From: CAIXMG01 sp964628065
Lineage (GTDB): Bacteria; Patescibacteriota; Minisyncoccia; Phycocordibacterales; UBA1006
Assembly (NCBI GenBank): GCA_964628065.1
Contig: CAZVLM010000002.1
Span: 1-64,000 of the forward strand
DNA: 64,000 bases
Direction: 5' to 3'
Both the position numbers and the translations under genes were made by a program. A model generated the notes under the pieces. That model was not told the origin of the DNA. It saw only the letters and a list, made by a program, of their open reading frames with translations, and ran no database searches. Positions 1 through 8,997 of this stretch are shown one piece after another (the stretch's first letter is position 1; each line of letters starts with the position of its first letter).

Positions 1-109
1 GATAATAAATGCTAAGAAATTTTTCTTTTTTCTAATTTTTACTCTCTTGTTTTATTTTTAAAACCACACCACTCCTTATATTTGCACCAAAACCAAGAGG
101 GGAGTATAC

Positions 110-118
110 TTATCCACA
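110..118 (+). promoter_or_regulatory. DnaA box upstream of dnaA
   Basis: The 9-mer TTATCCACA matches the consensus DnaA box and ends 2 nt before the preferred dnaA ATG at 121. In that position it could serve autoregulation of dnaA or form part of the origin. Bases 1-60 are very A/T rich, so an unwinding element could also lie there, but that is inference. Confidence 0.6.
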
Positions 119-120
119 TC

Positions 121-1473
121 ATGCCAAACGATGCGCAGACAATTTGGAATCAAGTGCTTACCGATCTTGAGTTAATCGTTTCTCGAGCAAATTTTACAAC
201 ATGGTTTAAAAACACCTATGGTCTTCGAATCGACGACGGTATTTTTTACGTAGGAGTTCCCAATGAATTCTACCGAGAATGGCTTTCTACAAAATTTCAT
301 AAGGAAATCCTTAAGTCGCTTCGTACTCACTACGAACATGCTCGAAGTATTGAGTATATTATTTCTAAGACAAACACCGCTCCAAAGGTGGACAAAAAAC
401 CCGTTGCGCCAGCAGCTATTCAAGTAAAAGAACTTCCCCTAGAAGTTGCAACAAACCGAAGAGATAACCTTAATCCTAAATACACTTTCGATAATTTCAT
501 TATTGGACCCTTTAATGAGGTGGCTTATTCAGCAGCGCAGGCAACCCTTCGAGCACCAGGAACTTACAATCCATTGTTTATTTATGGAGCAACCGGACTT
601 GGAAAAACCCACCTTATTCAAGCAGTAGGGAACGCCCTTAAGGAAAAAAATCCTCATATTTCAATTCTTTACACCAACTCTGAAAAATTCACCAACGATG
701 TTGTAGGTGCTATGCAATCAGGAAAGATTGCCTCACTTAAAGAAAAATATCGAACGTACGATGTATTCATCATGGATGATATTCAGTTCCTCTCAGGACG
801 AGATAAAACTCAGGAAGAACTATTCCACTTATTTAATATCTTCTTTGATAAGAATCGACAGGTTATTTTCTCTTCTGATAAACACCCGAACTATATCGTA
901 GGACTAGAAGACCGTTTAAAATCAAGGCTTTCTCAGGGAATGATTATTGATATTTCCAAGCCAGAATATGAATCACGCATTGCTATTCTCCAAGCTAAGT
1001 CGCGAGAACACAATGTAACTATTTCTCATGAAGTTTTTGACTTTATTGCTGCTCATGTAGAAGGAAACATCCGAGAACTTGAAGGAATCTTCAATACCCT
1101 CCTTATGCAGGTTCAGGCAAAGAAGCGAGACTTAACACTTCCAGAAGTAAAATCACTCATTAAAAACAATATTAAGCCCAAGAAAAATGTTTCTATTGAG
1201 GATATTATTAAAACCATTGCTCATTTCTATAACCTTGAAGACTCCCTTATTTATGAAAAGACTCGTCGAAAGGAGATTGTGCACGCACGACAAGTTTCTA
1301 TGTTCCTCTTACGAGAAGATTTCAATATTTCATTTCCTTTAATTGGGAGAAAGTTGGGAGGACGAGACCACACCACTGTGATTCATTCATGTGACAAGGT
1401 AAAGCATGAACTTGAAACAGATACTAATCTCGCACAGGAAATTGAACAGCTTCGAGCAATGCTATCAATGTAA
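121..1473 (+). CDS. dnaA: chromosomal replication initiator DnaA
   Basis: DnaA binds DnaA boxes at oriC, melts the origin and helps load the helicase. The 450-residue protein has the family's usual order. Domain I (about 1-75) starts with MPNDAQTIWNQVL. A variable linker follows, then the AAA+ domain with Walker A GATGLGKTH near residue 155 and Walker B FIMDDIQF near 218. The C-terminal DNA-binding domain carries the signature GRDHTTVIHSC near 415. I chose ATG 121 over an upstream TTG at 82 because the family's N-terminus begins there. A DnaA box lies just upstream and the putative origin just downstream, followed by dnaN, the classic dnaA-oriC-dnaN order. Confidence 0.98.
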   Translation: MPNDAQTIWNQVLTDLELIVSRANFTTWFKNTYGLRIDDGIFYVGVPNEFYREWLSTKFHKEILKSLRTHYEHARSIEYIISKTNTAPKVDKKPVAPAAIQVKELPLEVATNRRDNLNPKYTFDNFIIGPFNEVAYSAAQATLRAPGTYNPLFIYGATGLGKTHLIQAVGNALKEKNPHISILYTNSEKFTNDVVGAMQSGKIASLKEKYRTYDVFIMDDIQFLSGRDKTQEELFHLFNIFFDKNRQVIFSSDKHPNYIVGLEDRLKSRLSQGMIIDISKPEYESRIAILQAKSREHNVTISHEVFDFIAAHVEGNIRELEGIFNTLLMQVQAKKRDLTLPEVKSLIKNNIKPKKNVSIEDIIKTIAHFYNLEDSLIYEKTRRKEIVHARQVSMFLLREDFNISFPLIGRKLGGRDHTTVIHSCDKVKHELETDTNLAQEIEQLRAMLSM

Positions 1474-1766
1474 TAAGTGGTTAATAAAAAACTGGGGATA
1501 TCCCTGTTTTTTTATGTGTATAACACGTTAGTTTAATTTGAAAAACTACTGAACAAACCTTGGTTACTTTGTTTATAAGACTTACTTTTCTTTATAAGTA
1601 AATTATTCCCCCAATGTTTTACTTGGTTATACACATGATTTTTTATTAAAGTACAAATAAATAACCTTATAATTAAACCTTATACAAGATATCCCCATTA
1701 TCCACACCACTAATAGTAATGATTGTTTTGATAGAAAAATAACTATAACTATGATAGAGTCAGTGT
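1474..1766. other. putative oriC (dnaA-dnaN intergenic region)
   Basis: This A/T-rich 293-bp gap contains DnaA-box-like 9-mers: TTATACACA at 1627-1635 (+), the same box on the minus strand at 1515-1523, and consensus TTATCCACA at 1698-1706 (+). Two short GGGGATATCCC-type motifs occur near 1493-1505 and 1688-1696. With the box at 110-118 this gives at least four boxes around dnaA, the usual architecture of a bacterial origin. Assignment as oriC is inference; GC-skew inversion would be decisive. Confidence 0.7.
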
Positions 1767-2867
1767 ATGAAAATTGAATGTCTTCTTGATAAACTTAAAA
1801 AAGGAGTATCTCAAATCGAAAAGGTGTCAGGGAAAAATCTAACCTTGCCGATCCTTGGATCAATCCTCATTCAAACAGAAGAAGGAGGGCTTGTTTTGCG
1901 AGCTACTAACTTAAATATTGGGGCTGAGATTAAAATTCCAGCAAAAGTAGTAGAACATGGAGCTGTTGCAGTGCCTGCTACTCTTCTTTCACAGATTTGT
2001 TCTGGATTACAGGGTGACATGCCGGTATTACTAGAAACAGTTAATGAAAACCTTATTATTCAGACAAAAGGTGCTAAAATGACGATAAAAGCTATGAATA
2101 GTGAGGATTTTCCTACTATTCCTCATATTACGGCTATTGATACGTTTGAAATCCCTATTACTCAGTTTATTTCCGGTATTAAGTCGGTGGCTTATGCTGC
2201 GGCTACTTCTGATATTAAGCCTGAAATTGCAAGTATTTACCTTTATGCAGAAGGAGAAAGTCTTAATTTCGTAGCGACGGATGCATTTCGACTTGCAGAA
2301 AAGAAGGTGCAAGTGAAAAACCTAGGACAGTTTCCAGAAATCCTTATTCCTGTAAAGAATGTGGGAGAAATTACGCGTATTTTGGGTGAATATGAAGGAG
2401 ATATTCATGTTTCTATTGCAGAAAATCAGATTTCATTCAGTAATAACAGTCTTTTTATTACTTCCCGCCTTACAGGAGGAACGTATCCTAACTATCGGCA
2501 GATTATGCCAAAAGAATCAAAGACAGAGGTAGTGGTTCTTAAGTCAGATCTTCAAAATGTTTTTAAATCAATCTTAGTATTCTCTGATAAGTTTAATATT
2601 ATTGATCTAGCAGTGAATCCTTCAGAGAAATCATGTGTGATTACTTCTCGAAATAATGATACTGGTGAAGGAATTGTAAGCCTTGAAGCAGCTTTATCTG
2701 GTGAGCCTATAGAAATTAGCCTCAGTCATCGATATATTAGCGACGCCTTCCAATCTATTGGAACAGATTCAGTAAGTCTTTCGTTTAATGATACGAATAA
2801 GCCAATGCTTATTAAAGGAATTGGAGATAGTTCGTTTACCTACCTGGTAATGCCGAGAAATCGCTAA
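1767..2867 (+). CDS. dnaN: DNA polymerase III beta subunit (sliding clamp)
   Basis: This is the ring-shaped processivity clamp that tethers the replicative polymerase to DNA. The 366-residue length is typical of the family and the sequence shows the three-fold repeated clamp organisation: N-terminal MKIECLLDKLKKGV, a central segment with VATDAFRLAEKK, and a C-terminus ending in YLVMPRNR, the usual MP(M/L)R-type ending. It follows dnaA across the putative origin, and only 10 bp separate it from the next gene at 2878, so the two may be co-transcribed. Confidence 0.97.
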   Translation: MKIECLLDKLKKGVSQIEKVSGKNLTLPILGSILIQTEEGGLVLRATNLNIGAEIKIPAKVVEHGAVAVPATLLSQICSGLQGDMPVLLETVNENLIIQTKGAKMTIKAMNSEDFPTIPHITAIDTFEIPITQFISGIKSVAYAAATSDIKPEIASIYLYAEGESLNFVATDAFRLAEKKVQVKNLGQFPEILIPVKNVGEITRILGEYEGDIHVSIAENQISFSNNSLFITSRLTGGTYPNYRQIMPKESKTEVVVLKSDLQNVFKSILVFSDKFNIIDLAVNPSEKSCVITSRNNDTGEGIVSLEAALSGEPIEISLSHRYISDAFQSIGTDSVSLSFNDTNKPMLIKGIGDSSFTYLVMPRNR

Positions 2868-2877
2868 TTTAAAAATT

Positions 2878-4071
2878 ATGAAGGAAAACAAAGAAATTAA
2901 AAATGAAAAAGGCCCAGACAATCCTTTAAATAATTCAAACGAGCAGCCACCAATAATTCGTACTTCCCCTTATTTTTCAGAGGTAAGTAATTTTTACAGC
3001 TCGCTTATTAATCAGTATAGTTTAGGAACTCCGTCTGAAGAGGATTACGAAGTGGTTGATTATTTCGAAAATAATAAAAGAGCACTTCAAGAATTGTCCA
3101 GAGAAAAAAACAAAGCACAGCCAGACGAGGTTGCAATGGCCATCCTTTATCTGGCTGGAAATATGGCCAATAATAATCCCTTTTCAAACAAAGGAGAATT
3201 ATTACCTCAGAACGAAGAAAATTATTTTAAGTCAAAAGACTTATTTATGAAAAGCTGTGAAAAAGCATTCCCAGAACTAGTAAAAACTGATTTAAACAAT
3301 ATTAATCTTCCAAAGGATTTTCCCAAGCTATTCAATAATTTTAAGGAATTATCACCCAAGAAACAGCTTGAAATGATTGATGCTATAACAGAAACACAAG
3401 TTACTTCAGAATCTACCATTGCCTACAATATGTGGAAGGATGGAAGTGATTCATCTGAAGAATTAATAAATTGGGCGAAAGAGGCCTATAAGCTGCAACT
3501 TCTCCGCGATAAAATCCAAAAGGAATTATATGGAAATGTTAATATTTCTTCTCAAGAAGTAGCTAAGATCGATGAGCTCAAAGAAAAACTAATACCCAAG
3601 CAGGATGCTCAATATGAAAAGATTACGGAGGCAAATATTGAGGATAATGTGAAGCGACAAAAAAGTATTCTACTAGATGGATATATTTATAAAACACTGA
3701 ACATTGGTAAAGAAGGGGATGTATTTATCGAAAGACCTATTTCAATAAAAGAAGCCCTTGCTCTCGCTGAAAAAGTAACTAAGCAACAGAGTAATTCAAC
3801 AAATATAAATAGTGGTTCCGTTAAAACAAAAATGTTTTCTGTTTCAAAGGAAAATTTAATGAAAAATGCTCAATGGGTAATGCAGGCTCCGAGATTGGCA
3901 GAAGACCCCAAAAGGAAGGAAGATGTCCGTGAGGCTCAGGAACTTCAAAAGAGAATACAATCCGGAGAATTCGAGCAAAATTACGGCGGGTCACTCGCAT
4001 TACTTTTGGATGTTTTGGAGCAAGAAGCTAAAAGGCTTAATGAAGAAAAAGAGTCATATTCTGGCAAATAA
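2878..4071 (+). CDS. hypothetical cytoplasmic protein, helical and charged
   Basis: I do not recognise this 397-residue protein. It has no signal peptide or membrane segment, is rich in Lys, Glu and Asn, and is predicted by eye to be mostly helical with coiled-coil-prone stretches (for example about 195-240 and the C-terminal 50 residues). It starts 10 bp after dnaN and ends in a terminator hairpin, so it probably shares the dnaN transcript. That position suggests, but does not show, a link to replication or the cell cycle. Confidence 0.75.
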   Translation: MKENKEIKNEKGPDNPLNNSNEQPPIIRTSPYFSEVSNFYSSLINQYSLGTPSEEDYEVVDYFENNKRALQELSREKNKAQPDEVAMAILYLAGNMANNNPFSNKGELLPQNEENYFKSKDLFMKSCEKAFPELVKTDLNNINLPKDFPKLFNNFKELSPKKQLEMIDAITETQVTSESTIAYNMWKDGSDSSEELINWAKEAYKLQLLRDKIQKELYGNVNISSQEVAKIDELKEKLIPKQDAQYEKITEANIEDNVKRQKSILLDGYIYKTLNIGKEGDVFIERPISIKEALALAEKVTKQQSNSTNINSGSVKTKMFSVSKENLMKNAQWVMQAPRLAEDPKRKEDVREAQELQKRIQSGEFEQNYGGSLALLLDVLEQEAKRLNEEKESYSGK

Positions 4072-4101
4072 AAAACACTCTAGGTTTTTAAGTGTTTTTT
4101 T
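4070..4101 (+). terminator. rho-independent terminator
   Basis: AAAAAACACT and AGTGTTTTTT form a hairpin with an 11-nt loop and a T-run. It begins at the stop codon of the upstream gene. Confidence 0.75.
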
Positions 4102-4141
4102 GCGTAGAGAGGGGAATTAGAATCATGCTAAGCTATATCTT

Positions 4142-4402
4142 ATGGAACTCGATATTAAAAAATATCTCAAGAAATTCGAGCAATTGATGCCGAGAGAAAC
4201 AAAAGTAAGGAATGCAGTGATTGAAGCAGTTCAGGATGTGCTCAAGATATCGCTTGAGAGGTCCAAAATTGCCATTTCTGGCTCGTCTGTATACATAACA
4301 GGGTCATCAGCTCTTCGCTCTGAAATAGGCATGAAACAAGCCAAAATTTTAGCAAGGATTAAGGAGATTAATTCGGAGATTTCTATTACAAGAATCCAAT
4401 AA
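4142..4402 (+). CDS. small DciA/DUF721-like protein
   Basis: This 86-residue protein resembles the DUF721/DciA family in its second half: a beta-strand pattern IAISGSSVYITGSSALRSE is followed by the helix KQAKILARIKEI and a final strand ITRIQ. DciA proteins load or assist the replicative helicase in bacteria that lack DnaC/DnaI. The position just after dnaA-oriC-dnaN agrees with that role. The match is by eye to a short domain, so the family call is moderate and the helicase-loader role is inference. The gene has its own short upstream region and ends in a strong palindromic terminator. Confidence 0.55.
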   Translation: MELDIKKYLKKFEQLMPRETKVRNAVIEAVQDVLKISLERSKIAISGSSVYITGSSALRSEIGMKQAKILARIKEINSEISITRIQ

Positions 4403-4423
4403 TTCCAAAATATTTTTAAGTAT

Positions 4424-4447
4424 AAAAGCCAGCAATTGCTGGCTTTT
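4424..4447. terminator. bidirectional terminator hairpin
   Basis: A perfect palindrome (AAAAGCCAGCAA followed by its complement) lies between two convergent genes and can terminate both. Confidence 0.8.
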
Positions 4448-4470
4448 ATTTGCATACAGTTTCGAGTGAG

Positions 4471-4528
4471 CACCCTCTCCACGATAGTGGAGAGGGTGGC
4501 CTGAGCTTGTCGAAGGCCGGGTGAGGAG
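4471..4528. repeat. REP-like palindromic element
   Basis: A 12-bp stem hairpin (4471-4498; arm CACCCTCTCCAC) is followed by a second palindrome, GGCC...AGGCC, and GGGTGAGG. The element ends 1-2 bp from the stop codon of the PBP gene. It belongs to the dispersed family described in the findings. Confidence 0.75.
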
Positions 4529-4529
4529 G

Positions 4530-7091
4530 TTACTGTATCTTAATCACTGTCTCCAACTCTCCCTTATTATACGCTGTATCAGTCGCGACAATACGAAGGG
4601 TGTTAGATCCACTGAGAGCATTCACATCTTCTGGAACAAAAGTGAAGGTATTAGTGGTGCTGTTACCAATATATTCTCCATTTAAGAAGTACTCGAGCGA
4701 CTTCAGTGTGTAATGAAGTGAAACATCAACCTGAAGGGTTACTGGAGTTCCTCTTGGAAGAGTTACATCTGGTTCAGGAGAAAGAAGTGTAATTACTGGT
4801 TTATTTACAACTGTATGTACATCATCATATCCTGACGGTGCTGCGGTATAAGGAGGAATAATACCTGGGTTATTTGAGATCCAACGTTGAACTGAAGCTT
4901 CCCAATGCGCAAATTGTGAATTATCAGAAGGATTAGACGGACTTGGACCTTTTACATTACTTGGATTAATCCAATAAAGGATATCGTGAACGTTTGGAAG
5001 CACCACTTCTTTTCTTGTTTCTCGTGGTGTAAGATCGGTTGCAAGTTTTCCAGAAATGGTATCAACAAAGTATGATTCTCCTCCTGACCAGCCACCTCGA
5101 AGCACAGGAGCTCCTGAATAGTAATTAGGATCCGCGTCAGGCGCAGGGAACGACTCGTTAGGAAGTTTTGCTAATGCTGCATCCATAAATGCTCGCCATG
5201 CAGGTCCTGAAATTGCGGAACCTTTTTTCATTGGCTTATTATCATTGTTTCCGGTCCATACTCCCACTGCGATACTTGGAGTATATCCGAAGACCCACGC
5301 GTCCTTGTTATCGTTTGTGGTTCCCGTCTTTCCTGCAACTGGTCGTCCACCAAAGTAAAAGAATGAGTTTGCACCAAACAAAGGAGTTCGTGCCGCATTA
5401 TCAGAGAGAATACTTGAAAGCTTTCTAACAGCATTAAAGTCTATAACGGTTTCCGGTTTAGGAGTATATTGCTCAAGAATGGTTCCATTTGCATCAGCAA
5501 CTTCGAGAATTCCCGTAGCTTGGTTTCGCACCCCATCATTTGCAAATACACTGTATACAGAGGTCATATCAAGGAGGCTTACTTCACCACCTCCGAGCAC
5601 TAATGTGAGTCCGTATCGGTCACCGGTACGATCGAGGGTAGTGAGTCCTAATTTTTTAGCTGTAGAAAGTGCGTCGTTTAATCCTACCAACCACAACATT
5701 TTTACTGCAGGAATGTTTCGTGACTGAGCAAGCGCATTTCTTAAATTTATAGGCCCTACGAACTTATTGTCGTAGTTTCCTGGTGAATAACACCCATCCT
5801 TGTCTCTAAAATCAAGCGCAGGACAATTTGAACCTGTTCCAAACTGGGTCGGAACATCAAATACAGCTGTTTCTGGTTCGAAACCTTTTTCAAAGGCTCG
5901 TGCGTACACAATAGGCTTAAATGATGATCCTGGCTGTCGCCCCGCAGTTGCAACGTTAAATGATCCGTCAATTGTTCGATCAAAGTAGTCTCGTGATCCT
6001 ACCATCGAAAGGATTTGGCCTGTTTTAGGATCAATTGCAACAAGGGCACTATTTGAAGCATTGTAATCCTTTTCATTTTTTGCCGCGTTCTCCTTAATTG
6101 TTTTTTCAGCTACCTGCTGAAGATCCCAATCAATAGTTGTTTTTACTCGGAGCCCTCCAGACATAACGGCGTCCGCGCCGTATTTTTCTTCAAGATATGA
6201 TCGAACATATTCAATGAAGTGATAGGCTTTACCATTGGTTTCTTCTCGAGGACGAAACACTACCTCCTCTGCTTTTGCGGTATCATACTCTTCTTGAGTA
6301 ATATATCCCTGTTCCAACATGTTTTTAAGTACGAGATTCTTTCGAGCATTCAAGTTTTGTCGGTTTTTTCCATAAGGAGAATAATAGGTAGGAAGGTTAG
6401 GAATTGCGGCAAGATATGCAGATTCAGCAAGGTTGAGGTCAGAAGCCTTTTTGTTGAAGAATGAGTGACTAGCTTCCTCAATGCCGTAAATTTGTCCTCC
6501 ATAAGGCGCTTCGTTAAGGTAAGTAGTAAGAATCTGATCTTTGGTCATTACTCGTTCAAGTTTTACCGCGAGCACCCACTCCTTAATCTTTCGAGACAAA
6601 CTCTTCTGTTGGTTTAAGATGGTGTTTTTAATGAGCTGTTGAGTAATCGTTGATCCCCCTCCTTGCTTACTGACAGGAATAACCTGCGAAAGAGCTCCTC
6701 GGATAATAGAGCTTATTTTAATACCATGATGCTGGTAAAAATCTTTATCTTCGATCGCAATGATCGCGTTTTTTGCATTAAGTGCGATAGCGTCTCCAGT
6801 AACTACGGTTCGCTTTACACTATCATGCACATCGTAAAGAATAATTTCCCCAGTTCGGTCATAAATTTTCGTAGAGCTTGAAATTTTTCGATCTGCGAAC
6901 GTCGTAATAGTTGGCACTTGGAGGGTTGCAATCCAAATAATAAAGATACCAATTAAGATAGTTCCTATGGTTAGTCCAGCCCAGAAAATAAGGGTTGCAT
7001 GGTGCTTTATCCAGTCCCAGGTCGTTTTTGTGTGCTTTTGCGCAAGTTCTCGGTGTTTATTGAAAAGATGCTTGTGTTTTTGAAGTGGCAT
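4530..7091 (-). CDS. class A penicillin-binding protein (glycosyltransferase/transpeptidase)
   Basis: This bifunctional peptidoglycan synthase polymerises lipid II and cross-links stem peptides outside the membrane. The 853 residues contain a cytoplasmic tail, one membrane segment (about 33-57), and a GT51 domain with catalytic Glu114 in EDKDFYQHHG and GGSTITQQLIKN near 145. The transpeptidase domain has SSFKP (SxxK) near 390, SRN (SxN) and KTGTTNDNK near 585. The C-terminus carries an Ig-like beta domain (about the last 85 residues). Transcription converges on the DciA-like gene. On the minus strand TAGAGT ends 7 nt before ATG 7091, fitting a leaderless promoter. It matches the PBP1A family (ponA/mrcA). 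Confidence 0.95.
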   Translation of the reverse strand: MPLQKHKHLFNKHRELAQKHTKTTWDWIKHHATLIFWAGLTIGTILIGIFIIWIATLQVPTITTFADRKISSSTKIYDRTGEIILYDVHDSVKRTVVTGDAIALNAKNAIIAIEDKDFYQHHGIKISSIIRGALSQVIPVSKQGGGSTITQQLIKNTILNQQKSLSRKIKEWVLAVKLERVMTKDQILTTYLNEAPYGGQIYGIEEASHSFFNKKASDLNLAESAYLAAIPNLPTYYSPYGKNRQNLNARKNLVLKNMLEQGYITQEEYDTAKAEEVVFRPREETNGKAYHFIEYVRSYLEEKYGADAVMSGGLRVKTTIDWDLQQVAEKTIKENAAKNEKDYNASNSALVAIDPKTGQILSMVGSRDYFDRTIDGSFNVATAGRQPGSSFKPIVYARAFEKGFEPETAVFDVPTQFGTGSNCPALDFRDKDGCYSPGNYDNKFVGPINLRNALAQSRNIPAVKMLWLVGLNDALSTAKKLGLTTLDRTGDRYGLTLVLGGGEVSLLDMTSVYSVFANDGVRNQATGILEVADANGTILEQYTPKPETVIDFNAVRKLSSILSDNAARTPLFGANSFFYFGGRPVAGKTGTTNDNKDAWVFGYTPSIAVGVWTGNNDNKPMKKGSAISGPAWRAFMDAALAKLPNESFPAPDADPNYYSGAPVLRGGWSGGESYFVDTISGKLATDLTPRETRKEVVLPNVHDILYWINPSNVKGPSPSNPSDNSQFAHWEASVQRWISNNPGIIPPYTAAPSGYDDVHTVVNKPVITLLSPEPDVTLPRGTPVTLQVDVSLHYTLKSLEYFLNGEYIGNSTTNTFTFVPEDVNALSGSNTLRIVATDTAYNKGELETVIKIQ

Positions 7092-7137
7092 ATAAGATAC
7101 TCTACAAGAAATAGGGGTTTTATGCTAGAGTACGAGT

Positions 7138-7428
7138 ATGACCATTGATCAAGTAAAAAAAATAATAGAGCCCGTTATTTCTAAATATTCCATCACATAT
7201 GCGGGTGTTTTTGGTTCTTACGCAAAGAATACTCATCAAGAAACAAGTGATATCGACCTCCTTATTAATTATAAAAAACCCTTCTCTTATTTCGATCTTG
7301 TAAGACTTGAGCAAGAGCTCGAGAAGATTTCAGGGAAAAAGTTTGACGTAGTGACAGAAGCTTCGCTTTCTCCATTTATTAAAAACGATGTCGTAAAAGA
7401 AGCGCAAACGGTTTATGGACAACGATAA
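7138..7428 (+). CDS. MntA-like minimal nucleotidyltransferase antitoxin
   Basis: This 96-residue protein is a minimal nucleotidyltransferase with the diagnostic GSYAKNTHQETSDIDLL motif (GSx10DxD; residues about 26-42), which binds metal and nucleotide. It overlaps the next gene, a HEPN protein, by 14 bp. That pairing is the type VII MntA-HepT toxin-antitoxin arrangement, in which the nucleotidyltransferase AMPylates and silences the HEPN RNase. The function is taken from the family; the catalytic residues are visible in the sequence. The -10-like TATGCT at 7121 predicts a very short leader. Confidence 0.85.
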   Translation: MTIDQVKKIIEPVISKYSITYAGVFGSYAKNTHQETSDIDLLINYKKPFSYFDLVRLEQELEKISGKKFDVVTEASLSPFIKNDVVKEAQTVYGQR

Positions 7429-7753
7429 GCTATATTTAGAACATATTCTTCTTTCTATTCAGAAGATAAATCGCTTTTGCATGAGTATCACCTTAGAAAT
7501 GTTTTCAAGTAATGAAATGCTGCAGTCTGCTGTAATCAGAGAACTTGAAATCATTGGCGAAGCCGCGAAGCGGATTTCAGAGAAAATGAAAAGAGATAAT
7601 CCAGAGATTCCTTGGAGACTCATTACGGGAACTCGAGACAAGCTGATCCATGATTATATGGGAGTAGATACATTTCTTATCTATGACATTTACGAAAACT
7701 ATTTGCCGACACTGGAGAAACAAATTGAGAATTTATTAGAATATTTTAAGTAA
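7415..7753 (+). CDS. HepT-like HEPN RNase toxin (DUF86)
   Basis: This 112-residue all-helical HEPN protein has the RNase motif Rx4HxY, seen here as RDKLIHDY (about residues 76-83), followed by MGVD as in DUF86/HepT. HEPN toxins of this family cleave RNA (tRNA ends in characterised cases) and are neutralised by the adjacent MntA-type enzyme. The start overlaps the antitoxin stop by 14 bp, implying translational coupling. tyrS begins 4 bp after this gene, so toxin, antitoxin and tyrS may be transcribed together. Confidence 0.85.
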   Translation: MDNDKLYLEHILLSIQKINRFCMSITLEMFSSNEMLQSAVIRELEIIGEAAKRISEKMKRDNPEIPWRLITGTRDKLIHDYMGVDTFLIYDIYENYLPTLEKQIENLLEYFK

Positions 7754-7757
7754 AAAT

Positions 7758-8966
7758 ATGACAATTATTACAGACGCAGAAAAAATAAGAGAATTTCTTT
7801 ATAGGGGTGTGGAAACAGTGTTGCCAAGTCGCGACTTTGTACAAAGTCGACTTGTTTCAGGCGAGCAACTTACGGTATATCTTGGAATTGATCCAACGGG
7901 TCCGACGTTGCATATCGGTCACAGTATTCCTATTCGAAAACTTGCGCAGTTGCAGAAATTAGGACACAAGATAATTTTATTAGTGGGAGATTTCACAGCG
8001 CAGATTGGTGATCCCACAGATAAGATGGCGGCACGAGTGGTGCTTACTCCTGATCAGATTGCTGAAAACTTAAAACAGTACAAGCAGCAAGCCTCCAAGT
8101 TGTTATCTTTCGATGGCGAAAATGCCGCAGAGTTTAAACTCAATAGTGATTGGCTCGGAAAAATGAAATTCGCAGACGTACTTAGCCTTGCTTCAAAGGT
8201 TACTGTTCAGCAAATGCTTGAACGCGATATGTTTAAAAAGAGAATGGACGAAGGGAAGCCAATTTATGTTCATGAGTTTATGTATCCACTCATGCAAGGG
8301 GAAGACAGTGTTCAGCTTATGGTAGATGGGGAAATTGGTGGAAACGACCAGGTATTTAATATGCTTGTTGGACGAGACCTCCTTAAAGAGCATAATAAAG
8401 ACAAGTTTATAATGTCGGTAAAACTTCTTGCGGATCCAAATGGAAAGAAGATGGGTAAGTCAGAGGGTAACATGATTACCCTTGAAGATTCCGCAGACAG
8501 CATGTTTGGAAAAATCATGTCATGGACTGACGGAATGATTGTTGGAGGATTTGAATTATGTACTGACATTCCACAACAGGAAATACTTGATATGGAAGTT
8601 GGTATGCAAAACGGTGAAAATCCGATGGAGTTTAAAAAGCGATTAGCAAGAGAAATTATTAAGACGTACCACAGTGAACAAGAAGCAATCGCAGCCCAAG
8701 AAAACTGGGAGAAAACATTCTCTGGCGGAGGAATTCCTACAGAGATACCAGAAGTTTCTGCAACAAATGGAGAATTGCTTATTGAAATTCTTTCAGTGAA
8801 CAAGGTTGTTGAATCAAAAGCTGAATTCCGACGACTTATTAAAGAGGGCGCGATCAAGGTGATGAATGATCCTGAAGAAGAAAGAATTACTGATGAGAAA
8901 TTAGTAATCAATCAGACGACGATTGTAAAAGTGGGAAAGAAGAAGTTTGTAAAAATTATCGTATAA
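7758..8966 (+). CDS. tyrS: tyrosyl-tRNA synthetase
   Basis: This class I synthetase charges tRNA-Tyr. The 402-residue protein has the HIGH motif in HIGHSIPIRKL (about residues 52-62) and the KMSKS equivalent KKMGKSEGN near 230, with a C-terminal S4-like RNA-binding tail (EFRRLIKEGAIKV). This is the TyrRS form with a KMGKS-type signature. The gene sits 4 bp downstream of the HepT gene and ends in a hairpin shared with the convergent small gene. Confidence 0.95.
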   Translation: MTIITDAEKIREFLYRGVETVLPSRDFVQSRLVSGEQLTVYLGIDPTGPTLHIGHSIPIRKLAQLQKLGHKIILLVGDFTAQIGDPTDKMAARVVLTPDQIAENLKQYKQQASKLLSFDGENAAEFKLNSDWLGKMKFADVLSLASKVTVQQMLERDMFKKRMDEGKPIYVHEFMYPLMQGEDSVQLMVDGEIGGNDQVFNMLVGRDLLKEHNKDKFIMSVKLLADPNGKKMGKSEGNMITLEDSADSMFGKIMSWTDGMIVGGFELCTDIPQQEILDMEVGMQNGENPMEFKKRLAREIIKTYHSEQEAIAAQENWEKTFSGGGIPTEIPEVSATNGELLIEILSVNKVVESKAEFRRLIKEGAIKVMNDPEEERITDEKLVINQTTIVKVGKKKFVKIIV

Positions 8967-8970
8967 ATAT

Positions 8971-8994
8971 AAAAACACCACGTCTGGTGTTTTT
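8971..8994. terminator. bidirectional terminator
   Basis: AAAAACACCA and TGGTGTTTTT pair around a CGTC loop, between the convergent tyrS and the small acidic gene. Confidence 0.85.
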
Positions 8995-8997
8995 ATA

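Noticed and set aside
8312..8911. 199-codon minus-strand frame opposite tyrS
   Set aside because: It is the antisense shadow of a well-supported synthetase gene and has a Ser/Ile-rich composition typical of such shadows.
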